From contig URUT01000012.1 in assembly GCA_900551105.1 (NCBI GenBank), forward strand, positions 1-33,120: a stretch of DNA of 33,120 nt. Direction: 5' to 3'. Of the stretch, positions 1 through 8,101 are shown one piece after another. Position numbers and translations under genes: made by a program. The notes under the pieces were generated by a model. The model did not search any database and was not told where the DNA came from. It saw only the letters and a program-made list of their open reading frames with translations. This DNA comes from an uncultured Mycoplasmatota bacterium (GTDB taxonomy: Bacteria; Bacillota_I; Bacilli_A; RF39; UBA660). Numbering within the stretch: position 1 is the stretch's first letter; each line of letters starts with the position of its first letter.

Positions 1-1
1 T

Positions 2-736
2 AAAGTAAAATACAAAAGAAGTGTCTTAGGCGTATTATGGAGTATTTTATACCCATTATTAATGATGAGCGTAATGGCTTTAATATTTTCCAATATGTTT
101 AAATTTAACATGGAAGGTGTTAACTATCTTGTGTATTTAATGAGTGGTTTATTAATTTTTAACTACTTTAGTGAAGCTACAAATAGTTGTTTAACATCTA
201 TTGTTGGAAACTTTTCCTTAATTAATAAAGTTTACATGCCAAAATATATTTTTCCATTAGCAAAATGCCTATTTGCAGGAATAAATTTCTTGTTTACTTT
301 AATTCCTTTCTTTTTAATCATATTTCTATCCGGTGATCCTGTTGAAGAGACTAAATGTTCACTAAATATTTGGTACTTGTATTTACCTTATGTCTTTTTA
401 TGTGTACTTATGTTTACAATTGGTATCGGCTATATTTTATCCACTGTAACCGTATTCTTAAGAGATGTAATTTATATTTGGGGAATTTTATTAACAATCT
501 TAAATTATTTTACACCAATATTTTACTCAATAACAATACTTCCACCTTTCCTACAAAATATATTTAAGTTTAATCCACTTTATCAGTATATTAATACTAT
601 TAGAGAAATAGTTTTATTTGGAAATGGACCATCTTTAACAAACGTAATTACCTTATTCTTAAGTGGCTTTATCACAATGGTTATAGGTATGATTATATTT
701 AGAAAAAAACAAGACAAATTTGTCTATTACATGTAG
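2..736 (+). CDS. ABC-2 polysaccharide/teichoic-acid exporter permease (Wzm/TagG-like), 5' partial
   Basis: This is the membrane subunit of an ABC exporter that moves a lipid-linked glycan across the cytoplasmic membrane. An internal ATG at 62 is not the true start: the frame stays open to base 2 and reads KVKYKRSVLGVLWSILYP, the conserved cytoplasmic/first-helix signature of Wzm/TagG permeases, so the gene begins before the window. About six hydrophobic segments follow, and the motif FLRDV plus the TPIFYSI segment match the ABC-2 family. The ATPase gene begins 12 nt downstream, giving a normal permease-ATPase pair. Substrate is inferred from the heptose genes that follow; the family assignment is firm, the substrate is not. 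Confidence 0.85.
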   Translation, partial: KVKYKRSVLGVLWSILYPLLMMSVMALIFSNMFKFNMEGVNYLVYLMSGLLIFNYFSEATNSCLTSIVGNFSLINKVYMPKYIFPLAKCLFAGINFLFTLIPFFLIIFLSGDPVEETKCSLNIWYLYLPYVFLCVLMFTIGIGYILSTVTVFLRDVIYIWGILLTILNYFTPIFYSITILPPFLQNIFKFNPLYQYINTIREIVLFGNGPSLTNVITLFLSGFITMVIGMIIFRKKQDKFVYYM

Positions 737-748
737 GAGGTTATATTT

Positions 749-1483
749 ATGATAATACTAAAAAATGTTTCGATGAAATTTAACCTTGGAGTTGAAAAAG
801 ACAATTCTCTAAAAATGATTTTTATTAATTTTTTTTCTCCAAAAAAGAAAAAGAAGAATGAATATTTTTGGGCACTAAAAAATATAGATTTTAAAATAAA
901 AAAAGGTGATGTTGTTGGTATAATCGGTGCTAACGGCGCTGGTAAAAGCACACTTCTAAAAGTAGTTAGTGGCGTTTATAAACCAACTACTGGATCAGTA
1001 ACCGTAAATGGAAAAATTTCACCAATGATTGAGCTAGGTGCTGGCTTTGATGGAGAATTAACTGCAAGAGAAAATATTTATCTAAACGGTGCAATTCTAG
1101 GATATTCTAAAGAATTTTTAGAAGAACGCTTTGATGAAATTGTGGAGTTCTCAGAACTTAAAGATTTTCTTGATGTTCCAGTTAAAAACTTTTCATCAGG
1201 TATGGTTGCAAAACTTGCTTTTTCAATATCAACAATAGTTGATCCTGAAGTCCTTATAGTAGATGAAATATTATCTGTTGGTGATATCAAGTTTCAAGAA
1301 AAAAGTAAAAATAAAATGATGTCTATGATTGAAGGTGGTACAACCGTATTGTATGTATCTCATTCAATAGAGAGTATTAAAGAAATATGTAGCAAAGTTA
1401 TTTGGCTTGACCACGGCAAAATTGTTAAAATGGGCAATGCCAAACAGGTTTGCAATGAATATTATAGAAAATTAATGAAATAG
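749..1483 (+). CDS. ABC exporter ATPase (Wzt/TagH-like), short form
   Basis: This ATPase powers export of the glycan by the permease encoded just upstream. Walker A is GANGAGKST at about residues 60-68, the signature is FSSGM in place of LSGGQ as usual in TagH/Wzt, Walker B is VLIVDEILSVGD, and the H-loop is LYVSHS. AGGAGG at 735-740 lies ahead of the ATG. At 244 residues it has only the nucleotide-binding domain and lacks the C-terminal carbohydrate-binding domain of the long Wzt proteins that recognise a capped O-antigen, so chain recognition by that route is not expected. A basic KKKKK run (about 32-36) precedes the core. Family assignment is confident; the polymer is inferred. Confidence 0.9.
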   Translation: MIILKNVSMKFNLGVEKDNSLKMIFINFFSPKKKKKNEYFWALKNIDFKIKKGDVVGIIGANGAGKSTLLKVVSGVYKPTTGSVTVNGKISPMIELGAGFDGELTARENIYLNGAILGYSKEFLEERFDEIVEFSELKDFLDVPVKNFSSGMVAKLAFSISTIVDPEVLIVDEILSVGDIKFQEKSKNKMMSMIEGGTTVLYVSHSIESIKEICSKVIWLDHGKIVKMGNAKQVCNEYYRKLMK

Positions 1484-1485
1484 GT

Positions 1486-1491
1486 TATAAT
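1486..1491 (+). promoter_or_regulatory. possible -10 element upstream of the heptose kinase
   Basis: TATAAT lies 36 nt upstream of the ATG at 1522. The hexamer 17 nt further upstream, TATAGA at 1463-1468, is a poor -35 and lies inside the preceding gene. It may be a weak internal promoter or chance in AT-rich DNA. Confidence 0.3.
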
Positions 1492-1521
1492 ATTAAATAT
1501 AAATTAAAGGAAGGTGTAACA

Positions 1522-2499
1522 ATGATTATAACAAGAACGCCATTTAGAGTAAGTTTATGTGGTGGCGGTAGTGACATTAAGTCGTTTTATGAAAAACATG
1601 GAGGATGTGTACTAAGTACTACAATTAATAAGTATATGTATATCACAAGTCATCCATCCTTTGATAAAAAAACCACTGTGTTAAAATATTCTAAAACTGA
1701 AACAGTACAAAATATTGATGACATAGAACACAATATTTTTAGAGAATGTTTAAAGCAGGAAGGCTTAGAAGGGTTAGAAATAACATCGATAGCCGATGTT
1801 CCATCAGGAACTGGATTAGGTTCTTCTAGTTCATTTACAGTAGGACTTATTAAAAACTTAAAGTGTTACAAAAGAGAATATATATCTAAACCTGATGTTG
1901 CTGCATCAGCATGTAACATGGAAAATAATATAGTACACACAACAAATGGAAAACAAGATCAATATGCTGCAGCGTTTGGCGGACTAAATTTTTATAAATT
2001 TAATAAAGATGGTTCAGTGGATGTAGAGCCCGTATTATTAGATCATGAAGCTTTTAAACAGTTAGAAAAAAATCTAATTATGCTATACGTTGGTGGTGAG
2101 CACAAAGCTTCAGCAATTTTAGAGGAACAATCAAAAAATATTGTAAGTGCTAAAGATAAAGAAGAAGGTCAAAAAAGAATAATGGAAATGACTTACGATT
2201 TAAAATACGAACTAGAGCACAACAATATTGATGCAGTTGGAAAAATATTAGACGAAAACTGGAAAATTAAAAGAACTTTAGCATCAGGAATTAGTAATCC
2301 TCAATTTGATGAATGGTATGAAAGAGGAATAAAAGCAGGTGCAACTGGTGGAAAACTATTAGGAGCTGGTGGCAGTGGATTCTTCCTATTCTATGTACCA
2401 GAAGAAAAACAAGAAAACTTTAGAAAAGAAATGAGCGATTTACCTGAAATGGAATTCAAATTTGACCACATGGGTACAACCGTTATATTTGTAAATTAG
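1522..2499 (+). CDS. hddA: D-glycero-D-manno-heptose 7-phosphate kinase (HddA-like GHMP kinase)
   Basis: This is a GHMP-superfamily kinase predicted to phosphorylate D-glycero-D-manno-heptose 7-phosphate at C1 to the 1,7-bisphosphate. The N-terminus has TRTPFRVSLCGGGSD, the ATP-binding GHMP motif is PSGTGLGSSSSF at about residues 94-105, and the C-terminal GHMP motif is GGKLLGAGGSGFFLF. The length of 325 residues is normal for HddA. An AAGGAAGGTG Shine-Dalgarno lies at about 1507-1516. The other enzymes of the GDP-heptose route are in the next three genes, which favours HddA over fucokinase or galactokinase relatives. GHMP kinase is certain; heptose specificity rests on context and on the HddA-like N-terminus. 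Confidence 0.87.
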   Translation: MIITRTPFRVSLCGGGSDIKSFYEKHGGCVLSTTINKYMYITSHPSFDKKTTVLKYSKTETVQNIDDIEHNIFRECLKQEGLEGLEITSIADVPSGTGLGSSSSFTVGLIKNLKCYKREYISKPDVAASACNMENNIVHTTNGKQDQYAAAFGGLNFYKFNKDGSVDVEPVLLDHEAFKQLEKNLIMLYVGGEHKASAILEEQSKNIVSAKDKEEGQKRIMEMTYDLKYELEHNNIDAVGKILDENWKIKRTLASGISNPQFDEWYERGIKAGATGGKLLGAGGSGFFLFYVPEEKQENFRKEMSDLPEMEFKFDHMGTTVIFVN

Positions 2500-2509
2500 G
2501 AGGAGAAAT

Positions 2510-3457
2510 ATGAGAGCATTAGTTACAGGCGGAGCCGGATTTATTGGTACGCATTTAGTCAGAAAACTATTAGAAAGAGGACTAGAAGTAGTTGTTGTTG
2601 ACAACTTTACATTAGGAAAACAAGAAAACGTTGATTGTTTTAAAGATAATGAAGCTTACAAATTCTATAATATTAATATTGAAGAAACCGAAAATTTTTG
2701 TGAACAACTTAAAGATGAACATATTGATATCGTATATCACTTAGCAGCAAACTCAGATATTCAAAAAGGTGGCAAAAATCCAAGCGTTGACTTTAATGAT
2801 ACCTTTATGACAACATACACTGTATTAGAATATATGAGAAGACAAAACATCAAAAAATTATTCTTCTCATCTACATCTGCAATTTATGGAGATAAAAAAG
2901 AATTATTAACGGAAATTGCTGGAGATTTACATCCAATTTCATATTATGGAGGAGCAAAATACGCATCAGAAGGATTTATTTCTTCATACAGTTTTATGAA
3001 CGACTTTAATACAGTAGTATTTAGATTTCCAAATGTTATTGGACCAAATTTAACCCATGGAGTTATCTATGACTTTGTAAAAAAATTACAAAAAAATCCT
3101 AATGAATTAGAAATATTAGGTGATGGAACACAAACAAAACCATATTTATATGTATTAGATTTAGTTGATGCAATTATTAAGTTCACTTTAGACATTGAAA
3201 TGAAAAAAGGTGTAGAAATTTATAATGCTGGTGTAGAAAGTGCAACAAGTGTAACAACAATAGCAGACATAGTATGTGAAGAACTAGGATATGAAAATGT
3301 TGAATATAAGTATACTGGTGGAAACGTAGGTTGGAAAGGCGATGTTCCAAAATTCCAATACGATTTAACAAAGATTCATAATGCTGGATGGCATGCAAAT
3401 CATACATCTGATGAATCAGTAAGAGAAACTGCAAAATACATAAAGGAACATTATTAA
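2510..3457 (+). CDS. NAD-dependent sugar-nucleotide epimerase/dehydratase (extended SDR)
   Basis: This enzyme is predicted to modify a nucleotide sugar, possibly the heptose made by its neighbours. The Rossmann motif GGAGFIGTHL is at about residues 7-16, the serine-rich segment SSTSAIYG at about 120-127, and the catalytic YxxxK at Tyr146-Lys150. The length of 315 residues is typical of extended SDRs. GGAGGAG precedes the ATG. The gene sits between the kinase and the nucleotidyltransferase/phosphatase fusion, 10 nt after the first and 1 nt before the second. It resembles UDP-glucose 4-epimerase-type proteins; whether it is a 4-epimerase, a 4,6-dehydratase or acts on another sugar cannot be decided from sequence alone. 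Confidence 0.83.
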   Translation: MRALVTGGAGFIGTHLVRKLLERGLEVVVVDNFTLGKQENVDCFKDNEAYKFYNINIEETENFCEQLKDEHIDIVYHLAANSDIQKGGKNPSVDFNDTFMTTYTVLEYMRRQNIKKLFFSSTSAIYGDKKELLTEIAGDLHPISYYGGAKYASEGFISSYSFMNDFNTVVFRFPNVIGPNLTHGVIYDFVKKLQKNPNELEILGDGTQTKPYLYVLDLVDAIIKFTLDIEMKKGVEIYNAGVESATSVTTIADIVCEELGYENVEYKYTGGNVGWKGDVPKFQYDLTKIHNAGWHANHTSDESVRETAKYIKEHY

Positions 3458-3458
3458 T

Positions 3459-4778
3459 ATGAAAGCAGTCATTCAGGCGGGAGGAAAAGGAACACGTGTT
3501 TCCGAATTAACAGGAGATGTTATACCGAAACCAATGTTAGAAATTTCAGGATATCCCATTTTACTACACCAAATGATGAATTTAAAGAAAAACGGTATAA
3601 CAGATATTACAATTATTATTGGCCATCTAGGAAATGTTATTAAAGACTACTTTAAAGATGGAAAAGATTTAGGTTTGCATATTTCCTACATTGAAGAAGA
3701 CCCACAAAAGCCATTAGGAACAGCAGGCTCACTATATTTTCTTAAAGACAAAATTAAAGAAAACTTTGTGTTTTTACTTGCAGATGTTTTCATAGACATC
3801 GATTTTGAAAAAATGGAACAGTATCACGTAGCAAGCAAGGCTGATATAACTTTATTAACCCACCCAAATGGGCATCCATTTGATAGTGATTTAGTTGTAG
3901 AAGAAAACGGAGTTGTAAAATCATTTGATTATAAGACAAATGACAGAACAAAATACAATTATAGCAATTTAGTAAATGCTGGAATTATGATATTCTCACC
4001 TAGAGTTTTTGACTATTTACCTGACCAAAAGAAATATAATTATGAAAAAGATATAATTGTACCTTTGATAAAAGAGGGAAAAGTTGTATCTTATAAATCG
4101 AGTGAATACGCAAAAGACATGGGAACTCCAGAAAGATATAGAAGAGTTCAAGAGGATTATTCAAGCGGAATCTGTGATGCAAAAAATTTAGCTAATAAAC
4201 AAAAAGCAGTCTTTTTAGATCGAGATGGAACAATAAATGAGTATGTTGGATTCCTAAGAGAAGAAAAGGACTTTAAATTAATTCCTGGGGCATCAGAAGC
4301 TATCAAAAAAATAAATAATAGTGGTTATCTTGCAATTGTCGTAACAAATCAACCAGTTATAGCAAGAGGAGAGGTTACTGAAGATGAGTTAAAGGAAATC
4401 CACAAGAAGATGGAAACACTTCTAGGCTTAGATGGAGCATATATAGATGACATTTACTATTGTCCACATCACCCAGATAAAGGATTTGAAGGAGAAATTC
4501 CAGAATTAAAAATAGAATGTGATTGTAGAAAGCCTAAAACGGGAATGTTAGAAAAAGCAGCAAGAGAGCACAACATTGATTTATCAAGTTCCATAATGAT
4601 TGGTGATTCTACACTAGATATTAAAATGGCTGAAAATGCTGGAATTCAAAGTGTGCTTGTAAAAACTGGACAAAAAGGTGAGGATGGAAAATATGACGTC
4701 TCTCCAACTATGGTGGCAAATGATTTAAATGACGCAGTAAATAAATTATTTAGTAAAAAAGCTTCAAAGAAGCTTTAA
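3459..4778 (+). CDS. fused heptose-1-phosphate nucleotidyltransferase (HddC-like) and heptose 1,7-bisphosphate phosphatase (GmhB-like)
   Basis: Two consecutive steps of activated-heptose synthesis are joined in one 439-residue protein. Residues 1-235 are a nucleotidyltransferase with AGGKGTRVSELT and the PKPMLEISGYPIL motif, predicted to transfer a nucleotide, GMP in known HddC enzymes, to heptose 1-phosphate. Residues 248-430 are a HAD phosphatase of the GmhB type: nucleophile motif DRDGT at 254-258, a CxH/CxC zinc site (Cys335, His337, Cys354, Cys356) and GDSTLD at 382-387. GmhB removes the C7 phosphate of the 1,7-bisphosphate. The phosphatase product is the substrate of the N-terminal domain. 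No frameshift or stop lies at the junction. The C-terminus overlaps a hairpin at 4758-4776. Confidence 0.88.
   Translation: MKAVIQAGGKGTRVSELTGDVIPKPMLEISGYPILLHQMMNLKKNGITDITIIIGHLGNVIKDYFKDGKDLGLHISYIEEDPQKPLGTAGSLYFLKDKIKENFVFLLADVFIDIDFEKMEQYHVASKADITLLTHPNGHPFDSDLVVEENGVVKSFDYKTNDRTKYNYSNLVNAGIMIFSPRVFDYLPDQKKYNYEKDIIVPLIKEGKVVSYKSSEYAKDMGTPERYRRVQEDYSSGICDAKNLANKQKAVFLDRDGTINEYVGFLREEKDFKLIPGASEAIKKINNSGYLAIVVTNQPVIARGEVTEDELKEIHKKMETLLGLDGAYIDDIYYCPHHPDKGFEGEIPELKIECDCRKPKTGMLEKAAREHNIDLSSSIMIGDSTLDIKMAENAGIQSVLVKTGQKGEDGKYDVSPTMVANDLNDAVNKLFSKKASKKL
4758..4776 (+). other. hairpin at the 3' end of the fusion gene, without a T-tract
   Basis: AAAGCTTC at 4758-4765 and GAAGCTTT at 4769-4776 form a perfect 8-bp stem around a 3-nt loop. 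It overlaps the final codons and the stop, 20 nt before the next ATG. There is no following T-run, so it is not a standard intrinsic terminator. It may affect mRNA stability or translation of the isomerase gene, or be a by-product of the lysine/serine codons. Confidence 0.5.
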
Positions 4779-4795
4779 TAGAAAGAAGGATTAAA

Positions 4796-5401
4796 ATGGA
4801 TTTTAAAAAAGCAATTCAAGAATATTATGAAAGGGAAATCGCAGTAATAAAAAGATTCAATTTAGATGAAATAAATGAATCTATGAATGCAATTTTAGAC
4901 GCATACAATAGAGAAGGAACAATCTATATCTGTGGTAACGGAGGCTCAGCTAGTACAGCAAGTCATTTCCAAAATGATTTCAATAAAGGAATAAGCGAAT
5001 ACGTTGATAAAAAGTTCAAATTCTACTGTTTAAATGACAACGTTGCTACAATAATGGCTATTGCCAACGACATCGGATATGAAGAAGTATTTAGATTTCA
5101 ACTAAGAAATAAAATTACTCCGAACGATTTATTCATTGGAATTAGTGGTTCAGGAAACTCAAAAAATGTTGTTAACGCAGCAGAATATGCAAAAGAATGT
5201 GGAGCTAAAGTAGTAGGAATTACTGGTTATACTGGTGGTAAATTAAAAGAATTAGCAGATTATAAAATGCATGTTGATGAATTAGACATGCAAATTGATG
5301 AAGATTTACACATGACATTTGACCATATGATGATGAAAATTTTCTATAATTATTTAACAAAAAATGTTATAACCGGTGATAACATTAACGATAAGCATTA
5401 A
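4796..5401 (+). CDS. gmhA: phosphoheptose (sedoheptulose-7-phosphate) isomerase, SIS domain (GmhA-like)
   Basis: GmhA converts sedoheptulose 7-phosphate to D-glycero-D-manno-heptose 7-phosphate, the entry step of heptose synthesis. The protein has one SIS domain with CGNGGSA at residues 46-52, a histidine in ASHFQNDF (His57), GISGSGNS for phosphate binding, and DLHMTFDH near the C-terminus corresponding to the helix with active-site His. The position four residues after His57, usually Glu in E. coli-type GmhA, is Asp61 here, so this belongs to a variant branch. The length of 201 residues is normal. It is the last gene before a strong terminator at 5424. SIS assignment is certain; GmhA function is supported by three partner enzymes upstream. 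Confidence 0.87.
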   Translation: MDFKKAIQEYYEREIAVIKRFNLDEINESMNAILDAYNREGTIYICGNGGSASTASHFQNDFNKGISEYVDKKFKFYCLNDNVATIMAIANDIGYEEVFRFQLRNKITPNDLFIGISGSGNSKNVVNAAEYAKECGAKVVGITGYTGGKLKELADYKMHVDELDMQIDEDLHMTFDHMMMKIFYNYLTKNVITGDNINDKH

Positions 5402-5423
5402 ATTTATTTTAATATATTTACAC

Positions 5424-5457
5424 AAACGGGATAATATGTATCTCGTTTTAATTTTTT
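5424..5457 (+). terminator. intrinsic terminator of the heptose/export operon
   Basis: Arms 5424-5433 (AAACGGGATA) and 5439-5448 (TATCTCGTTT) form a 10-bp stem with one G-U pair and a 5-nt loop, followed by a T-rich tail ending in six T. It lies 23 nt after the isomerase stop. Confidence 0.85.
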
Positions 5458-5548
5458 GCTTCATTAGAAATAATTAATTTCTTCTTCAAAAATATAAAAT
5501 TGGTTAAATATTTCTTGTAAATATAAGAAAAACCTTTTTATTTTCGGC

Positions 5549-5568
5549 CTATTATTATATAATAATAG
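5549..5568 (+). promoter_or_regulatory. perfect 20-nt palindrome upstream of the acyltransferase, with an embedded TATAAT
   Basis: CTATTATTATATAATAATAG is exactly equal to its reverse complement. It contains TATAAT at 5557-5562, a possible -10, but no good -35 lies at the expected distance. The position, 53 nt before a start codon and after the terminator at 5424, fits an operator over a promoter. Low-complexity AT palindromes also arise by chance. The remaining sequence of the 5402-5620 gap shows no gene or other structure. Confidence 0.4.
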
Positions 5569-5620
5569 TAGTTTCTATTTTTTTGCAAAAAAATTATTAT
5601 TAAGATGGAGGGGGGATACC

Positions 5621-6757
5621 ATGAAAAACCGCGAATCTAACTTTGAACTAATGCGTGTTATTTCAATGTTGCTCATTGTTATGTACCATATTTTAGTTCA
5701 CGGCAATTATATTAACAATTGTTCACAAGAATCTTTAAAAACATTTTATACCATCGTTGATTTTTTTACACTAGTTCATGTGAACTCATTTGTGTTACTT
5801 TCCGGATATTTTCAATCAAAAAATCATTTTAAACTTCATAAACTTTTAAGTTTGTTTATCCAAGTTATTTTTTACTCAGAAGTGCTTCTCATAGTAGCAA
5901 GCAAAATAGGTACAGCGACTAACGTAACAGTAGCAATGCATATAAACAATTTTTTACCTTCCACTATAAGTAATTATTGGTTTATAAATTTTTACATAAT
6001 CGTATATATATTAAGCGACTATTTAAATAAATTTATTAATAAATTAGATTATAAAGAGTTTAAATATCTATTAATAGTTTTATTTGTGATTTTTTCAATT
6101 TTACCATACTTTTCAGGTCAAAAATTTTTATATAATACTGGATTTAATTTTTATAATTTTATATTTTTATATTTCATTGGAGCTTTTTTAAGGCTTTACC
6201 CACTAAAAAAATCTGAACTATTAAATAAAATCAGTAATAATTCGTATAATCTCATAATGATTTTGACATTCATTTTCTGTGCAGTGATTAATTTTATGTT
6301 ATATAATCTATCTTCAACCTTACCAAGTGACGGTTCCGTACTAAAGGAAATAAGCGAAAGATTAGCAAGTAATCATGTATCTTACGCTTCTCCATTTGTA
6401 ATAATTCAAACAATAGCATATTTTGAATTATTTAATAACATGAAAATTCCAAATAATAAATTTATAAATTACTTATCTTCCACTACTTTTGGAGTTTATC
6501 TTATTCATGACAATATATATGTTCGAGAATTCTTATATAAACTATTAAAAATTGACAAAGGGGTCGGAACGATAACAGGATACTCTACAATTGCAAATCT
6601 ACTTTTATATACAATTGGAATATTTATCGGATGTGTTATAATAGAAAGTGTTAGAAAACTTGCTGAAAAAGCAATAATTAAAATCCCATTCATAAAAAAA
6701 AAGATATTAAAGATCAAAGAATATTTTACTAGCTTTAATATTAATCTTGAGTGGTAA
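5621..6757 (+). CDS. membrane acyltransferase (acyltransferase family 3, OafA-like)
   Basis: The protein is an integral membrane enzyme predicted to O-acylate, most likely O-acetylate, a surface glycan. The N-terminus reads RESNFELMRVISMLLIVMYHI, in which the Arg and the His at the end of the first helix match the conserved family-3 acyltransferase pattern. About ten hydrophobic segments are spread over 378 residues, with YWFINFYIIVYIL and FGVYLIHDN typical of the family. A very strong GGAGGGGGG Shine-Dalgarno lies at 5607-5615. It is the first gene of the glycan-assembly operon and is separated from the previous operon by a terminator. Family is confident; acceptor sugar is unknown. Confidence 0.85.
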   Translation: MKNRESNFELMRVISMLLIVMYHILVHGNYINNCSQESLKTFYTIVDFFTLVHVNSFVLLSGYFQSKNHFKLHKLLSLFIQVIFYSEVLLIVASKIGTATNVTVAMHINNFLPSTISNYWFINFYIIVYILSDYLNKFINKLDYKEFKYLLIVLFVIFSILPYFSGQKFLYNTGFNFYNFIFLYFIGAFLRLYPLKKSELLNKISNNSYNLIMILTFIFCAVINFMLYNLSSTLPSDGSVLKEISERLASNHVSYASPFVIIQTIAYFELFNNMKIPNNKFINYLSSTTFGVYLIHDNIYVREFLYKLLKIDKGVGTITGYSTIANLLLYTIGIFIGCVIIESVRKLAEKAIIKIPFIKKKILKIKEYFTSFNINLEW

Positions 6758-6775
6758 AAAATAAGGAGTACAATC

Positions 6776-8101
6776 ATGGAAAAATTTTATGAAATAGCTG
6801 AAAAATTATATTATATATATAATAATCTACCAAAATTTATTAAAATTATAATCAAACTAATTTATAGTATTTTATTAGTAATTTATAAAATATTTAGAAA
6901 TATTTATAGATTAATTAAAAGAATTTTTAGAAAACCAAGTAAAGAAAATACAAATAAAGTAAATTACATTTCCTCAAATTCTACTGGTCAAATTATAAAA
7001 AATGATTATTATGTAAAAAAGAAAATAACTAATAACTTTAAAATAAGTTGGATAATACCTCTACCACAAAAGGGAAGTGGTGGTCATAGAAATTTTTTTA
7101 GAATTATAGGTTACTTAGGTAAAAAGGGCTACGACGTTACTGTGTATATAGATAACAAGAGATCAACAAGTCCAGATCCTGTATACAGTGGAGTAGAAGC
7201 TCAGGAATTTATAAAAAATAATTATTTTGATTTACAAGCAAACATCATATATGGTACTGAAAACATTGAAAAATGTGATGCCTTAGTGGCTACTCACTTT
7301 GAAAGTGCATATATTGTAAAAGCTAATGAAAAAAAAGCTAAAAAATTATTTTATTTTATTCAAGACTATGAATCATATTTTACTCCAATGGGGGATGATT
7401 TTATTAGAGCACACCAATCATATAAATTAGGCTTATATCCGATAACTTCTGGACCATGGCCATTAAATTTTTTAAAAAAAGATTTTGGTGTTAAAGAAGG
7501 ATATTCATTTTATTTTCCACTTGATCGTTCAATATATAATTATAACGGTCAGAAAAAAGATGACATGAGTATTGTTTTCTTTGCTAAACCAGGAATGCCA
7601 AGAAGATGTTATAGACTTGGCGTTGATGCTCTTAAAATTGTAAAAGAAGAGTTACCTGATGTTACTATTCACTTTTATGGCGAAAATTCAGTTTCATATA
7701 AAAACGTGCCATTTGACTTTGTTGATCATGGACTAGTACCAAATATTAGACTTTTAGGAGATTTGTATAGAAAAATGGAAATAGGCTTAGCTTTTTCAAC
7801 TACCAACCCATCTCTTGTACCATACGAAATGAGTTGTTGTGGAGTCGCCGTAGTAGACCTTGATTATAATGACAATATAATTAACTATGGTAACGATTAT
7901 AATAATATAACACTAGCTGAACCTTTTGCGGAAGAAATTGCCAAGAAAATAATAAGCTTACTAATAAACAAAGAGTTAAGAGAGACAAAAGTAAAAAACG
8001 CTATAAAATATTGTGATATTTTTCCTAGTGAAGAACAAATGTGTTTGGGAATAGAAAAAGAAATATTGAAAGTATGTGGTGAAAATGCTAAAAACAAATA
8101 A
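6776..8101 (+). CDS. WsaF-like glycosyltransferase (GT-B fold)
   Basis: This cytoplasmic, probably membrane-associated glycosyltransferase resembles WsaF, the rhamnosyltransferase of Geobacillus S-layer glycan synthesis. Residues 1-60 hold a basic/hydrophobic segment (about 18-55) that could anchor it to the membrane. The first Rossmann-like domain starts near residue 89 (KISWIIPLPQKGSGGHRNFF), and the second contains MSIVFFAKPGMPRR and the nucleotide-sugar end motif PSLVPYEMSCCGVAVV. AAGGAG precedes the ATG. It ends 17 nt inside the next gene, so the two are probably translationally coupled. Resemblance to WsaF comes from remembered motifs, not an alignment; rhamnose as donor is unproven, and no dTDP-rhamnose genes are visible here. 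Confidence 0.75.
   Translation: MEKFYEIAEKLYYIYNNLPKFIKIIIKLIYSILLVIYKIFRNIYRLIKRIFRKPSKENTNKVNYISSNSTGQIIKNDYYVKKKITNNFKISWIIPLPQKGSGGHRNFFRIIGYLGKKGYDVTVYIDNKRSTSPDPVYSGVEAQEFIKNNYFDLQANIIYGTENIEKCDALVATHFESAYIVKANEKKAKKLFYFIQDYESYFTPMGDDFIRAHQSYKLGLYPITSGPWPLNFLKKDFGVKEGYSFYFPLDRSIYNYNGQKKDDMSIVFFAKPGMPRRCYRLGVDALKIVKEELPDVTIHFYGENSVSYKNVPFDFVDHGLVPNIRLLGDLYRKMEIGLAFSTTNPSLVPYEMSCCGVAVVDLDYNDNIINYGNDYNNITLAEPFAEEIAKKIISLLINKELRETKVKNAIKYCDIFPSEEQMCLGIEKEILKVCGENAKNK

Noticed and set aside
62..736. ATG at 62 as the start of the permease gene
   Set aside because: The same frame is open to base 2 and encodes a conserved part of the Wzm/TagG family, so the gene is cut by the window edge.
5402..5620. 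Small RNA or tRNA in the longest gap
   Set aside because: Apart from the terminator at 5424 and the palindrome at 5549 the sequence is featureless AT-rich DNA with no cloverleaf or conserved RNA shape.
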